Positions 11,060-20,189 of a stretch of DNA of 64,000 nt are shown piece by piece. The DNA is from Euborellia annulipes (taxonomy: Eukaryota > Arthropoda > Insecta > Dermaptera > Anisolabididae): positions 1 through 64,000 of the forward strand of contig JAKCPI010014472.1 in the NCBI GenBank assembly GCA_023213315.1, read 5' to 3'. The notes beneath the pieces are model-generated. The model made no database searches and was not told the origin of the DNA. It was given only the letters and a program-made list of their open reading frames with translations. Numbering within the stretch: the first letter of the stretch is position 1; every line of letters starts with the position of its first letter. The translations under genes were made by a program, and so were the position numbers.

Positions 11060-11480
11060 GGATGCGTCTTCTTCCCCCCCCCCACCCCCTCCCCCGCCCC
11101 TTCCACAATCGCCGTTTGGCAATTTGGCATTGGTTCAAACGAAAAACCCCAACTCTTAGGGGGGTTCATCGGCTACAAAGAGAAATTAAACTTTTAATTG
11201 TCTGTCGGATCCCCTCCCCTCCTTCCTTGGCTGGCCAGCATGTTATCGTGCTAATTAACACCGGGCGTCAAATGGGGGCGGAGGAGGTTAACATTTTAAT
11301 CCCCACTCCTGATCGCCGGCAAACCAACCAACCAACCGTAGCAGCCAGCTCCACCCCATCTTTAAATCATATCTAATTATTATAGTTGTGATTGTAATAG
11401 CAGGTTAATCGCACCCACGCACTGAGGGGAGGCTTTTTATCGAGCACCGACAATAAAGGAATTAACGTTAAACGTTGCAC
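11060..11480. promoter_or_regulatory. GC-elevated unique island with homeodomain and E-box-like sites
   Basis: After a C-rich run at 11074-11100 there is about 380 bp of non-repetitive sequence. It includes GCTAATTAACA (about 11250), a short AACC tandem near 11325, a SOX-like ACAATAAAGG near 11450 and a canonical CACGTG E-box near 11480. The 104-codon open frame here is proline-rich at its start and matches nothing known to me. The block looks like regulatory DNA, on composition and motifs only. Confidence 0.2.
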
Positions 11481-11789
11481 ACGTGCATAACATTAATTTT
11501 AAAATATTTTTAAATGGTCTCTCAGTACAAAGGACCAAAATAATATAATTAACTGTAATATACGGGATTTTGGGAAAAGAACGAAAAGGATTTTAGCATC
11601 ATTATTTCTTCTCTCTCTATTAATTATTTTTCCATCACATAAGAAATTATACTCTGCCAGATTGGAATGTGTCAACGCAGGAAAAAATCTCGACAAGCAA
11701 CTCAAGGACAAGCGGTTATAAGGAGAGAAATTAAAAAGTGTATTTCACATAAGAGGAAAAGAGAGAGAGAGAGTAATAAATGCTCAAGT

Positions 11790-12190
11790 CCGCTAGAAGG
11801 CGACACATTACGGAAGACCTGAAGAGAAAAATGAATGGGTCAGCAGAGAGGATTGTCGAGGGTTGATCAGGGCGCGGTAGACAGAGAGCCTGGAGGCGGA
11901 GAGGTGGTCTGGTACCTGGTGACGCGGGTGTTGAGGGTGTAACGGCGTCCTGCTGGCTGTAAAGTGTTAAGTTTTTTTTTAATGTGAAAGGAAGAATATT
12001 TGACTCTCGAACAGGTATTGTGCTCGTTCTTTTTGTTTTTTTTTGGTGAACTTCGTTTCGGGGGATTTACACCAAGGCCGCGATTAGTGCGTACGTGAGT
12101 GTGAATAAAATTCAGTTCGGACCTTGCGCGTGGTTCCGGATAAAATAAACTAGAATATTCGAGCTGGCGGACACGAAAAAGGGGGTAAGG
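11790..12190 (+). promoter_or_regulatory. GC-elevated unique block, possible promoter / 5'-UTR zone
   Basis: This stretch is not a recognisable repeat and is markedly more GC-rich than the AT-rich flanks. It contains several CpG dinucleotides, an initiator-like TTCAGTT near 12111, and a donor-like TAC|GTGAGTG near 12090. It precedes the candidate exon at 13075-13140 and the glutamate receptor exon on the same strand, so a transcription start or leader exon is possible. No TATA box is convincingly placed and there is no coding potential. The assignment is inference. Confidence 0.25.
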
Positions 12191-12384
12191 GAGAGATTAT
12201 GAATTGGGAGGGAGGGTATTTTTTAGTAATTTTTTTGTAACTATTTTTTTTATTATTTTTAGCTTGTTTTTAGTTGGTTATATATATATTTTTTTTAATT
12301 ATTCCTTTTTCTTATTTTTGTTTTATTTTTATTTGGTTTATAGGTGTATTTTTATTTTATTATTTTAGAGTGATTATTTTGGAA

Positions 12385-12790
12385 CTGAACTGCGTGTGAA
12401 AACATTTTGAGTATAAGAGAATCAGTCACCCTGAGAAGAGGGTAGTTTGATAATTTATTGGAAATTGTTTATTATTTTCTTATATGAATATTTTGTTAAG
12501 ATTTGAAGGTCGAAGTATATTTTTCTTTTAAATCTTAATAAAGATCAGAGACATTTGGATTATAAGAGATTCGATCACTTTGAAAGAGGGGGTAGTTTGT
12601 GATGTTATTATAAATTTGCTTATTATTTTTTTTGAATATTTTATTAAGGTTTGAAGGACAAAATATATTTTTGTAAATTCTTAACAAAGACCACACTGCG
12701 TGTGAGACATGTAGGTTGTAAGAGATACAGTCTCCCTGAAGGGGAGGGTAGGTGTTATTTTACTTGAATTCGTTTAATATTTTTTTAATA
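12385..12790 (+). repeat. Degenerate tandem repeat, about 150-165 bp units
   Basis: Three diverged units begin near 12385, 12546 and 12697. Each carries ATAAGAGA/GTAAGAGA, a TC(A/T)C...CTGA block, GAGGGTAG or GGGGTAG, and a T-rich stretch. The second and third keep TTTGAAGG.ACAA and CTGCGTGTGAGACATG respectively. Function unknown; transcribed-leader repeats or satellite-like DNA are possible. Confidence 0.6.
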
Positions 12791-13074
12791 GATACTTTTA
12801 TTTTTAGTTGTTTTTTTTTACGTAGTTTTTAGTGTGTAATCGAGTTGGTGAGAGAGAGAGAGAGAGGATGTGAAGAGGAGACGGGAGAGTTTTGATGTAA
12901 TGTTAATTGAACCATATTTTTATATTTTAACTTTAAATTTTCTTTTGTCTTAATTCGTTATAGAGATTTATTTCTTAACCTTAGTATTTTACTTTTTTTT
13001 AAATAATAAAACCTTTTCATGTAAGGAGGTGTAATAATTTCTCGAAGACCCCCATCTTCTCTCTCTCCCTGTAG

Positions 13075-13140
13075 ATAGGAGAATTCGGCAGTACCAGTCC
13101 TTGGAGAGGACACCCGCCCCCGTCAGTTCCGAGAATTGAG
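13075..13140 (+). other. Candidate short spliced exon (possibly 5'-UTR)
   Basis: A polypyrimidine tract ending CTCTCTCCCTGTAG precedes 13075 and a strong donor GAG|GTAAGA follows 13140. The 66-nt interval is clearly richer in G and C than its surroundings and is open in its first frame (22 codons, proline/serine/glycine-rich), with stops in the other two. It lies about 6.2 kb upstream of the glutamate receptor exon on the same strand. The reading phase does not join that exon directly: the phase needed (one base left over) puts a TGA at the end. A non-coding leader exon is therefore more likely than a coding one. No protein family was recognised. Splice-like signals can arise by chance in this much sequence. 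Confidence 0.35.
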
Positions 13141-13217
13141 GTAAGACCGACCCAGTAACGCGGAATATTACATAACCATAAATTTTAAACGATTCTTTTG
13201 ATTATACATTTTAAAAA

Positions 13218-13840
13218 ATATGGTGTGACAGTTGCACAGCACACAACTTTCTCTTTGGTAAGAGGTTGTGTTCTGTGTTTGTCACACTAGATTTTTTTGT
13301 GTCGATATTTTTTTTTTTAAGTTATTTCTGCTGCAGAGGCCATTTGATTTATATGAATATTTATTATTTATTTAGATACATGTATCGATGCCTTCCGGCG
13401 GGCGTTCAATGGTCTTGTTTTTCGGGGAGCACCTATCCCGATTTTCAACACCACTTGGCGTTGCTTAACTGTAAATATACATTAGAATATAAAATTTATA
13501 ACATGGAAAAATATTTACATTTTGTTATCCTAGCAACCATTTCTTCTATCTTTCCTATGAAGTACAAGTGCTTCAAACAATTTTGGAGGTAAAATGGAAA
13601 TATACATTTTAAAGAGCATCTAAAAAATAATTGATTTTTGAATTTTAATCAAATTCGTGAGAGCGAATTTTGAGAAAATCGAAAAAAACTGAAAAAGTAT
13701 ATCAGTTAAGTACTAGTACTTTTTGGCAGATTTTGTTCAAAATCCTTGTGTCACGTCCAAGGGAGATACCTTAATTAAATATAAAATTTTAGCTTAGCTC
13801 TTTTAGTTCTTGAGATATTTTGTTCACAGTCAGGTAAAAA
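13218..13840 (-). mobile_element. HPE element, end-A side truncated
   Basis: Hairpin B (GCACAGCACACAACTTTCTC ... GTCACACTAGATTTTTT) is at the left. Family landmarks continue to TCTTGAGATATTTTGTTCAC at about 13830, then stop. It is oriented head-to-head with the HPE starting at 13878. A 5S-like SINE sits inside. Confidence 0.75.
13307..13472 (-). mobile_element. 5S-rRNA-like SINE inside HPE
   Basis: On the minus strand the head reads CAGTTAAGCAACGCCAAGTG, then GGGATAGGTGCTCCCCG. This strongly resembles the 5S rRNA core, where AGTTAAGCAACG and GGATGGGTGACC are conserved. The tail holds AAATGGCCTCTGCAGCAGAA and ends in poly-A (poly-T on plus at 13307-13318). Confidence 0.65.
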
Positions 13841-13877
13841 GAATTTATTTATTAAATCTTATTATTAATCATCGCCA

Positions 13878-14540
13878 TTTTTACTTTCTCTATCTATGTA
13901 TATATGTAATATATATTTAGAGAGAAAGTATTGGATTCATGTAAAAATTCGATGTCGAGATTTTGATGGATCTTCACGTTTTGGGGTCCCCTGAATCCAA
14001 AAAAGTGGTTTTCGCGACATGGTCTGTCTGTGGGTGGGTGTGTGGGTGTGTCTTTGTTCAATTTTAAGCAAGAAGGAATTGAGCTATGAGGCTGAAATTT
14101 TATATTTAAGTTAAACACCCTCCGGGACCGGAAAAATAAGCTTTTAATCAAAATCGGCCAAAGAGTACTTTACTGATGTACTTTTTCAGTTTTTTTCGAT
14201 TTTCTCAAAATTCGCTCTAACGATTTTGATTAAAATTCAAAAATCAATTATTTTTTAGATGCTCTTTCAAATGTATATTCTCGTTTTGCCCTCAAAATTG
14301 TTTGAAGCACACTTTACTCTTGTGCTTCATAGGAAAGATAGGAGAAATGGTTGCCATGGTAACAAAATATAAATATTTTCCCATACTTATAAATTTTACA
14401 TCTGAATTCAAATATTCCCTACTGCCGGGAACTAAATACATGTCGACACAAAAAATCTGGTGTGACAGCACAGAACACAACTTTCGATTACCGAAGGTAA
14501 GAGAAAGTTGTGTGCTGTGCGCTAGTCACACCAGATTTTT
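13878..14540 (+). mobile_element. HPE element, complete
   Basis: End A palindrome (ACTTTCTCTATC...TTTAGAGAGAAAGT) at 13882-13929. Then TTCGCGACATGGTCTGTCTG, a GTGGGTGTGT tract, ACTTTACTGATGTACTTTTT, GTTGCCATGGTAACAAAAT, and a well-formed hairpin B at about 14452-14540 (TCTGGTGTGAC ... GTCACACCAGA). Confidence 0.9.
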
Positions 14541-15700
14541 ATTTAAGAAAATGCGCGTTAAAAATTAAAGTCGTGATTTTAATAAATATTTTATAAACTC
14601 CCCTACTACAGTAGTTGTTAGAATATTAAATCAAAACACCTTGTTAGAATTCTAGCAGGTGAAATGACAACTTGGTTAAATTTGTCACTTCTATGAATAA
14701 ATGTTTTGGTATTCAATAGATGGAATCCTTTGTTAGCTTTTAATTCAATTTCTAAACTCCTTATTTATATATATATATATATATAAATTAATAAAAGACA
14801 AACTTTGTTTAATTTCTAAAACATGACTCAGAAACAAGACTAGTTCAAATTCTGTACTCAACTAGTACAACTAGTTTTGAATCTGTATTGAAATTAAAAA
14901 CAAAACACTATGTATTCATATACAATAGACAAGTGAAAATCCTGGTCATTCACGATAGGAATAAAATAGAAAATTTGGTTGGCATCGCCAGCCGCCCTTT
15001 TCTTGTTCTCTGTCTACAACAAAAATTTTCCTGGCGCATTTTCTTTCTCTCATTATGTCACCTAGAGTTGAGGAGATGCAGCGTTTTGAGTGATAGAAAT
15101 CGTACTTGCTACTCTCCATAAAAAATTTGGTGTTGGCTGTGCCGGTGGCCAACAACGTCTATTGCCTGACTTCAAACGATTTTTACTTTCTCTTACTTAT
15201 ATATGAAACATACTGTAAATGATTTTCAAACAGTAATTTAAGTAAAAAACAAATTGAAATTTAGTCTGATCTGATCAGCTGTTCGGAATCTAAACCTTCA
15301 AATACGAAAAAAATAAAAAATGGTGAAAAATCATGCTTTCTAACCGTATATTCAAAATAATTATACCTCTTTAGACTGAGGAGTTATTCGAGCCAATAAC
15401 GAGCAATTTTTCATCTCTTTTTATCCAGTTTTCCTTACATGCCACCCTAACTGGCCCTTATACATGGAATGTAAGACGTTGTCAAAAAGTTTCACTTAAA
15501 AACAATGTACTTGGATAATTTGTTACATGAAAGCTTTGATAAATTGGTTTTTTACTTCAAAAACAAAGGCTACAAAACTAAAATAAAAGAACAACGATTC
15601 TGTTCTAACTAATTTAAAGAAGCTACAATACCAACCTAAAATCTCTGAAAAATATTAAAACAAAATAATAAAATCCTCACTAGCCTATTAATAATCAGCT
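14541..15700. other. Mostly unique AT-rich sequence
   Basis: Contains a TA dinucleotide run near 14770 and a higher-GC patch at 14960-15170 with frames open on both strands but no recognised domain. No convincing exon. Confidence 0.3.
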
Positions 15701-15704
15701 AATT

Positions 15705-16177
15705 TGGGGACCTCAGGCTGGGTGCAGGTGTTAGCGTGCTAGACTCGTATTCCAAGAGTCGCGGGTTCGAACCCCAGGCAATCCGATGATTTTATTTAAG
15801 CCATTTGGATACCAATGCATGGATCCCTGATATGTATATTAATTAAAAAGGTTTATGCCGGGGACCTGGCAACGGAGAAGAGCAACAGTCACCACAATCG
15901 TAGCGGTTAAGTGATGCCAAGCATGGCGAAAGCTCGGGATTGGTGACCCCCGGACAATCAGCGTGTGGAACGCCCCCTCCGGTAGTCATCGATACTATGT
16001 ATTTTCAATAAATAAATAAATTTATCACCTCTAAATGGCCTCTGTAGCCGAAAAGGGTTAAAAACAAAATAACGGTTATCGTCAAAATTGTATATGGCCT
16101 AAGTTGCCGAAAAGACTGTGTGAATGTGGGTGAATGTGGTTATGTGTGAATGAGAAAAAAGGGTGATTTAAAAAAAA
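15705..16177 (+). mobile_element. SINE-A split by a 5S-like SINE
   Basis: The first part (15705-15844) has GGTGTTAGCGTGCTAGACTC and B box GGGTTCGAACCCC. The second part resumes at about 16072 with AACGGTTATCGTC and AGTTGCCGAAAAGACTGTGT, ending in poly-A. The interruption shares TTAAAAA at both edges. Confidence 0.75.
15845..16072 (+). mobile_element. 5S-rRNA-like SINE, best-preserved plus copy
   Basis: The head reads CAACAGTCACCACAAT, GCGGTTAAGTGATGCCAAGC and GGGATTGGTGACCCCCGG. This follows the order of conserved 5S rRNA blocks (TCACC, GTTAAG, TGGGTGACC). After an AATAAATAAATAAA spacer comes the tail core TAAATGGCCTCTGTAGCCG then AAAAGG. It fits the SINE3 idea (5S-promoted), though the similarity was judged by eye. 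Confidence 0.65.
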
Positions 16178-16239
16178 AAAAAAAAATTGGAAAGGAGGGA
16201 ATTTTTTTCTCAGCTCTCAGTATGAAGCGGGAAGTTTAA

Positions 16240-16345
16240 CAAAAATTAGTTCATCAATAAAAAAGACTTTTTCTTTTCAATAGTTCACAGAGATTCTGAA
16301 GAAGAATGCAAAGCGCTCAAAACGTCGGCATAATTAATGTATTTT
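16240..16345 (+). mobile_element. Fragment with hammerhead-like motif
   Basis: TCTGAAGAAGAATGCAAAGC then GCTCAAAACGTCGGC resembles the CTGATGA-stem-GAAACGTCGGC block of the Penelope-like pieces, with two core changes. The ends of the element are unclear. Confidence 0.3.
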
Positions 16346-17480
16346 GTTGAAAATAAGCAAAAAGATTTTCTAATATGATTTTTTTTTATTAAATAGAATT
16401 TTTTTTATATTCTTAGATGATGAGGGTTTAATTTCTTTAAATTTAATGAGTACATAAATTTTTTTTATGAAACTATTATGAAGAATTATTTTTTATTGCC
16501 ATCTAGCGACATCTAAAATAATTAGTCCTCGTAAAGAAGCATCGTTTCTTTAAATTTTATCTGAACTCAAGTATTTTTATTTTATTTTAATATAAAATAT
16601 CAAAATCTTTAGAATAAATAATTATTATTGAGGATAGTTAATGTTTGACGGAAATAAAGGAGAGAACAAGAAGTCGTTCCGGGAAGAAATTGCGGAGGAG
16701 ATCCCTAGGGAATATAAGGCTGGTTGCTTTCCAGGCATCTTTTGTGCCCCTAAGGTGAATGAAATAATTTGATCTGCAACGCGTCCCCCGGGCGCCGCCT
16801 GTCAATTCCAAATTTACATCTAAATGAATAAAGCACAGAGAGAGAGGCCTGCAGCAACGACCCGAGGTTTACACCCGGCAAATAACCAAAAGAATACCGG
16901 AGATTTAATAGAGTTAAAACTTTTCTTCTTTTTTTTTTATTCGTCATCAACATCAACCAGAAAAGGCAATTTAAATAAAGTGACACTATCAAGTAGAAAT
17001 ATTGAATAAAGGGAAGACGACGACGTGTTCAAAAGTGGAAAAAAAAACAAAATAACAATTGAAAACGTTTGGGTCAGATGGTGGTTTAACTTTTTTAAAG
17101 CTCGTTGTCGAGTTTAGGTCTCAAAGTGAAATCTCAACAGTGATTTGTTTTGTGAAATCAGAATTTTTTCGGGGGAAATAATTGTCAAATCAAATAATTT
17201 TTTTTAAATTATTCAGTTCTCTAGTTCAAAATAATTTTTTGTTTTTTTTCTATTATTTGGGTTAAAAAATTTAATCATTCATTGTAGTAAATTTTAAAAT
17301 GGAATTAAGAAGATAGAAAGAGTAAGGAAAATGGTAATAGTCATTTTGTTTTTGCCCTTTGGGAGTTAGGTAGTCGGAGCGGTTCTGTCTGTTTTTTTTA
17401 AAAGTTGTTAGTTTTATTGTGTTTTCGTTAGGGTGTGTTTCCAGGAGAGGGTCCTGCGGAACCTTTATACATTTTTTTAA
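16346..17480. other. Unique AT-rich sequence upstream of the receptor exon
   Basis: No repeat family was recognised. A higher-GC patch at 16660-16880 has open frames on both strands without domains. At 17331 an ATG opens a 12-codon hydrophobic run (MVIVILFLPFGS) before a stop, which superficially resembles a signal peptide start, but the following donor is weak. Confidence 0.25.
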
Positions 17481-17482
17481 AA

Positions 17483-17512
17483 ATTTAAAAAAAATTTTAT
17501 AAATTAAAAAAA

Positions 17513-17545
<33 letters not shown>

Positions 17546-17584
17546 AAAAAAAAAAAAAAAAAAATTTTTAAAAAAAAAAAAATT

Positions 17585-17617
<33 letters not shown>
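17483..17617. repeat. Poly-A/poly-T low-complexity run
   Basis: More than 130 bp of almost pure A with short T stretches. Length is unlikely to be exact. Confidence 0.9.
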
Positions 17618-17618
<1 letters not shown>

Positions 17619-17799
17619 ATTTCAACGTCTTTAAAAGCGAGGAGCCGAAAATACAAACCAACTTTAATAAATAAATCCAGTAATTGAAAAAAAAGAAGTC
17701 CTCTTGGAATTGAGAATAAACTAATATCAAAACTACATCCTAAAATTATCTCTCAAATTCCCCAATGAAAACTTTTGATGTACGAGTTCTGTGGAACAG

Positions 17800-17843
17800 C
17801 CTGTAATCACACCTTGAAATGGCCAGTCACACCAGATTTTTTC
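17800..17843 (+). mobile_element. HPE hairpin-B fragment
   Basis: GGCCAGTCACACCAGATTTT matches the extreme B end of HPE and directly abuts the 5S-like SINE. Confidence 0.4.
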
Positions 17844-17857
17844 TTTAATATTATGAT

Positions 17858-17975
17858 TAGTCGGGGGGCCTGGCAACGGAGTAGAGCAACAGCGACCTAG
17901 ATCATTACAATTAAGCAATGCCAAGTATGGCGGAATGGGTGTCCCCAGCGTCTTGAACATTCCCAGGTTGCCATC
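17858..17975 (+). mobile_element. 5S-rRNA-like SINE, 3'-truncated
   Basis: GGCCTGGCAACGGAGTAGAG, CAATTAAGCAATGCCAAGTA and GGAATGGGTGTCCCCAGCGT are present. The order and spacing agree with the copy at 15845 and with the 5S core. No tail core follows. Confidence 0.55.
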
Positions 17976-18432
17976 GCCATTGGATATATAATATTTAAGA
18001 TACTATATATATCGCGTATGTGAGCCGCAAAATGTATACAATTAAATATTTATTAATTCATATTTCCGAAAAAATAAGGGAGGCGAACCACGGATCCTCC
18101 GATTTGTACTCAATTGTCAGAGTGCCCTACCACTGGACCACAGCACGACATTCGGATATATGAAACTTCATTTATTAACTCAGTTGGAAAACAAATTTAG
18201 TCATCAGAAGAAATGGACCCAAATTCGGCGCCACAAATTTCTCCCTCGACCAGGTGCAATCCAGATGGAATAATTCATAACAATATCTGTTATTAACTCT
18301 ATTTCCTGAATTATTAAAATGAGGTTGAATTTAACAAGAGGGACTTGATGTTGATGTGGAACTCTAACCGTTGAATGTTGTAGAGGGAGCATTTTGTATT
18401 GCTTATAGGTATGGTGAGCATAAAGAAAATAA

Positions 18433-19038
18433 AAACATCTGGTGTGACTGTCGCACAGCACACAACTTTCTCTTACCTTCTGTAATCGAAAGTCGTGTTC
18501 TGTGCTTGTCACACCAGATTTTTTTGTGTTGACATATATTTAGTTTTCGACAGAACGCTACATTTGTATTTCAGGATGTAAAATATTTATACTTTGTTAC
18601 CATGGCAACCATTTCTCCTATCTTCTCTATGAAGTACTCAATGGCAAAATGAGAATATACATTTTAAAGAGCATCTAAAAAATAATTGATTTATGAATTT
18701 AAAAAAAAAATCGTTGAAGCTAATTTTGTGAAAATCAAAAAACTGAAAAACTACATCAGTAAAGTACTAGTACTATTTGGCCGATTTTGATTAAAAACAG
18801 GGTATAAAACTTAAATATACAATTTCAACTTCCTAGCTCAATTCCTTCATGCTTAAAATAGAACACACACCCACACACAGACAGACAGACCATGTCGCGA
18901 AAACCACTTTTTTGGATTCAGGGGCCTCAAAACGTGTATATCCATCAAAATCTCGATATTGAATTTTTGACATGAATCCAATACTTTCTCTCTCTATATA
19001 TTAACATATGTATATATAGAGGTAAGAGAAAGTAAAAA
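18433..19038 (-). mobile_element. HPE element, complete
   Basis: Hairpin B at 18436-18521 (TCTGGTGTGAC ... GTCACACCAGA), family body, and end A at about 18984-19033 (TACTTTCTCTCTCTATATAT ... GGTAAGAGAAAGTA). It ends about 300 bp before the receptor exon, so it is presumably intronic. The body near 18850 includes CACACCCACACACAGACAGA. Confidence 0.88.
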
Positions 19039-19117
19039 GTATGCTGGAAAGTACAATTCAATGATAACATAGTTAGCGAGCCAAATAGCTGAATCGATAT
19101 GAAGTAGGATAAAATAA

Positions 19118-19290
19118 AAGCTTTGTTTTTTTTCTCTATTTTATTAAACCCTCAGCGATGTTTCGGTCGTTTATGCGACCATCTCCATGACTAGGTTTCC
19201 GCCAAAAGAAAGCTCTCTGATAGACATTTCAATTTTATAACGACCTATCATGTATAACTCGTTTGACGCCCAGTCACAGTTAATAATATT
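19118..19290 (-). mobile_element. Penelope-like fragment with hammerhead-like stem
   Basis: On the minus strand: ATGGAGATGGTCG, loop CATAAA, CGACCGAAACATCGC. This gives a perfect 5-bp stem (GGTCG/CGACC) next to GAAAC, but the CTGATGA core is replaced by ATGGAGA. It lies in the intron just before the receptor exon. Confidence 0.4.
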
Positions 19291-19336
19291 TTGTCCTGAA
19301 ACGCCATTTTTCAAATTTTTATTTTTCTGTCTACAG

Positions 19337-19489
19337 GAATTATCTTCGAACAGAATACCGATGAGGTGCAATCGGCTTTCAAATTCGCTTTGGTGAACCA
19401 CAATCAAAACATCACAGCGCGACGTTTCGAACTTCAGGCGTATGTCGATGTCATCAATACAGCGGATGCCTTCAAACTCTCCAAAATCA
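19337..19489 (+). CDS. Internal exon of an ionotropic glutamate receptor (AMPA-type GluRI-like), amino-terminal domain
   Basis: This is the one clear host coding exon. A pyrimidine-rich acceptor ending CTACAG precedes 19337 and the donor GTGAGTG begins at 19490. The exon is 153 nt: two bases completing a split glycine codon, 50 full codons, and one base of the next codon, so both introns are phase 1. The peptide has the segments IIFEQNTDEVQSAFKFALVN, ITARRFELQAYVDVIN and TADAFKLSKI. From memory these match the start of the extracellular ligand-binding-like amino-terminal domain of arthropod AMPA-type receptors, where the next residues are an Ile-Cys-Asn-Gln-Phe-like block; the trailing A of this exon is compatible with that Ile. 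Receptors of this class are tetrameric glutamate-gated cation channels in the neuronal or muscle plasma membrane, and this domain helps assembly. GC content is well above the flanks. The signal-peptide exon and the downstream exons were not identified. A kainate-type paralogue is the main alternative. Confidence 0.82.
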
Positions 19490-19967
19490 GTGAGTGTTGG
19501 CTTGTTCATTTTTTTTCTCCCCTTTCCTCTCTTTCTTTCTCTTTCTTTATCAATCAAGAAGAAAAATTTCATTCCATTCAAGACAGCAAGCAAGCAAGCA
19601 CCATTCTCTTTTCTTCTTTCTTGTGCTGAACCGTTAAATCGTTAAATTGACAAGCGTCAAATCAGAGATTGAAGTAGAGGGCGGGGGGGGGGGAGAATTG
19701 AATCTTTCTTAACAAATAATGTTCTTCTCCTTCAGATTATCTTATTTTTTCTTGTTGGCTGATCTTGATTTCAAACAAAAGTGAATTAATCAAAAAAACA
19801 AAAAATTAAGTTATTAGAAACAAGCAATCGTCTCTTTATCAGCAAATATGTCAAGGATAGATTACACAAGCTCTAACAAAAAAAAAAATTATTTCGAAGT
19901 ATTGAAATTTATAGCTAGGTAGGGTTGATTTAAAAAATGCCATCAATTTCGATCTATCAGTTCTAGC

Positions 19968-20188
19968 CCGAGTAAAGATGATTAAAAATGATCGAGGGAT
20001 CCACACGCCCGCAGCAGGTCCGCATAGTGAACCTTGAGGGACACAGGGATCCACACGCCCGCACCAGGGACACACATTTTTCTTCTGGTCACTTTCGATG
20101 GGGTGGGCGTGTGGATCCCTGTGTTCGCTATGCGGACCTGTTGCGGGCGTGTGGATCCCTCGATCATTTTTAATAATTTTTACTCAGG
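19968..20188. mobile_element. Foldback with GGGATCCACACGCCCGC arms
   Basis: Arms of about 90 bp: AAAAATGATCGAGGGATCC and ACACGCCCGCAGCAGGTCCG at left, CGGACCTGTTGCGGGCGTGT and GGATCCCTCGATCATTTTTA at right. The motif AGGGATCCACACGCCCGCA is also repeated within the left arm. One arm of the same sequence is embedded in the HPE/SINE nest at 23492-23627. Confidence 0.75.
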
Positions 20189-20189
20189 A

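Noticed and set aside
14960..15170. Possible coding exon (69-77 codon frames on both strands)
   Set aside because: No domain, no convincing paired splice sites, and opposing frames equally open.
15845..16072. Genuine 5S rRNA gene
   Set aside because: Only parts of the 5S core are matched, with many substitutions, and a SINE tail follows.
19171..19593. Longest minus frame (140 codons)
   Set aside because: It is the shadow of the plus-strand receptor exon plus simple CT-rich intron sequence; the plus strand has the splice sites and the family match.
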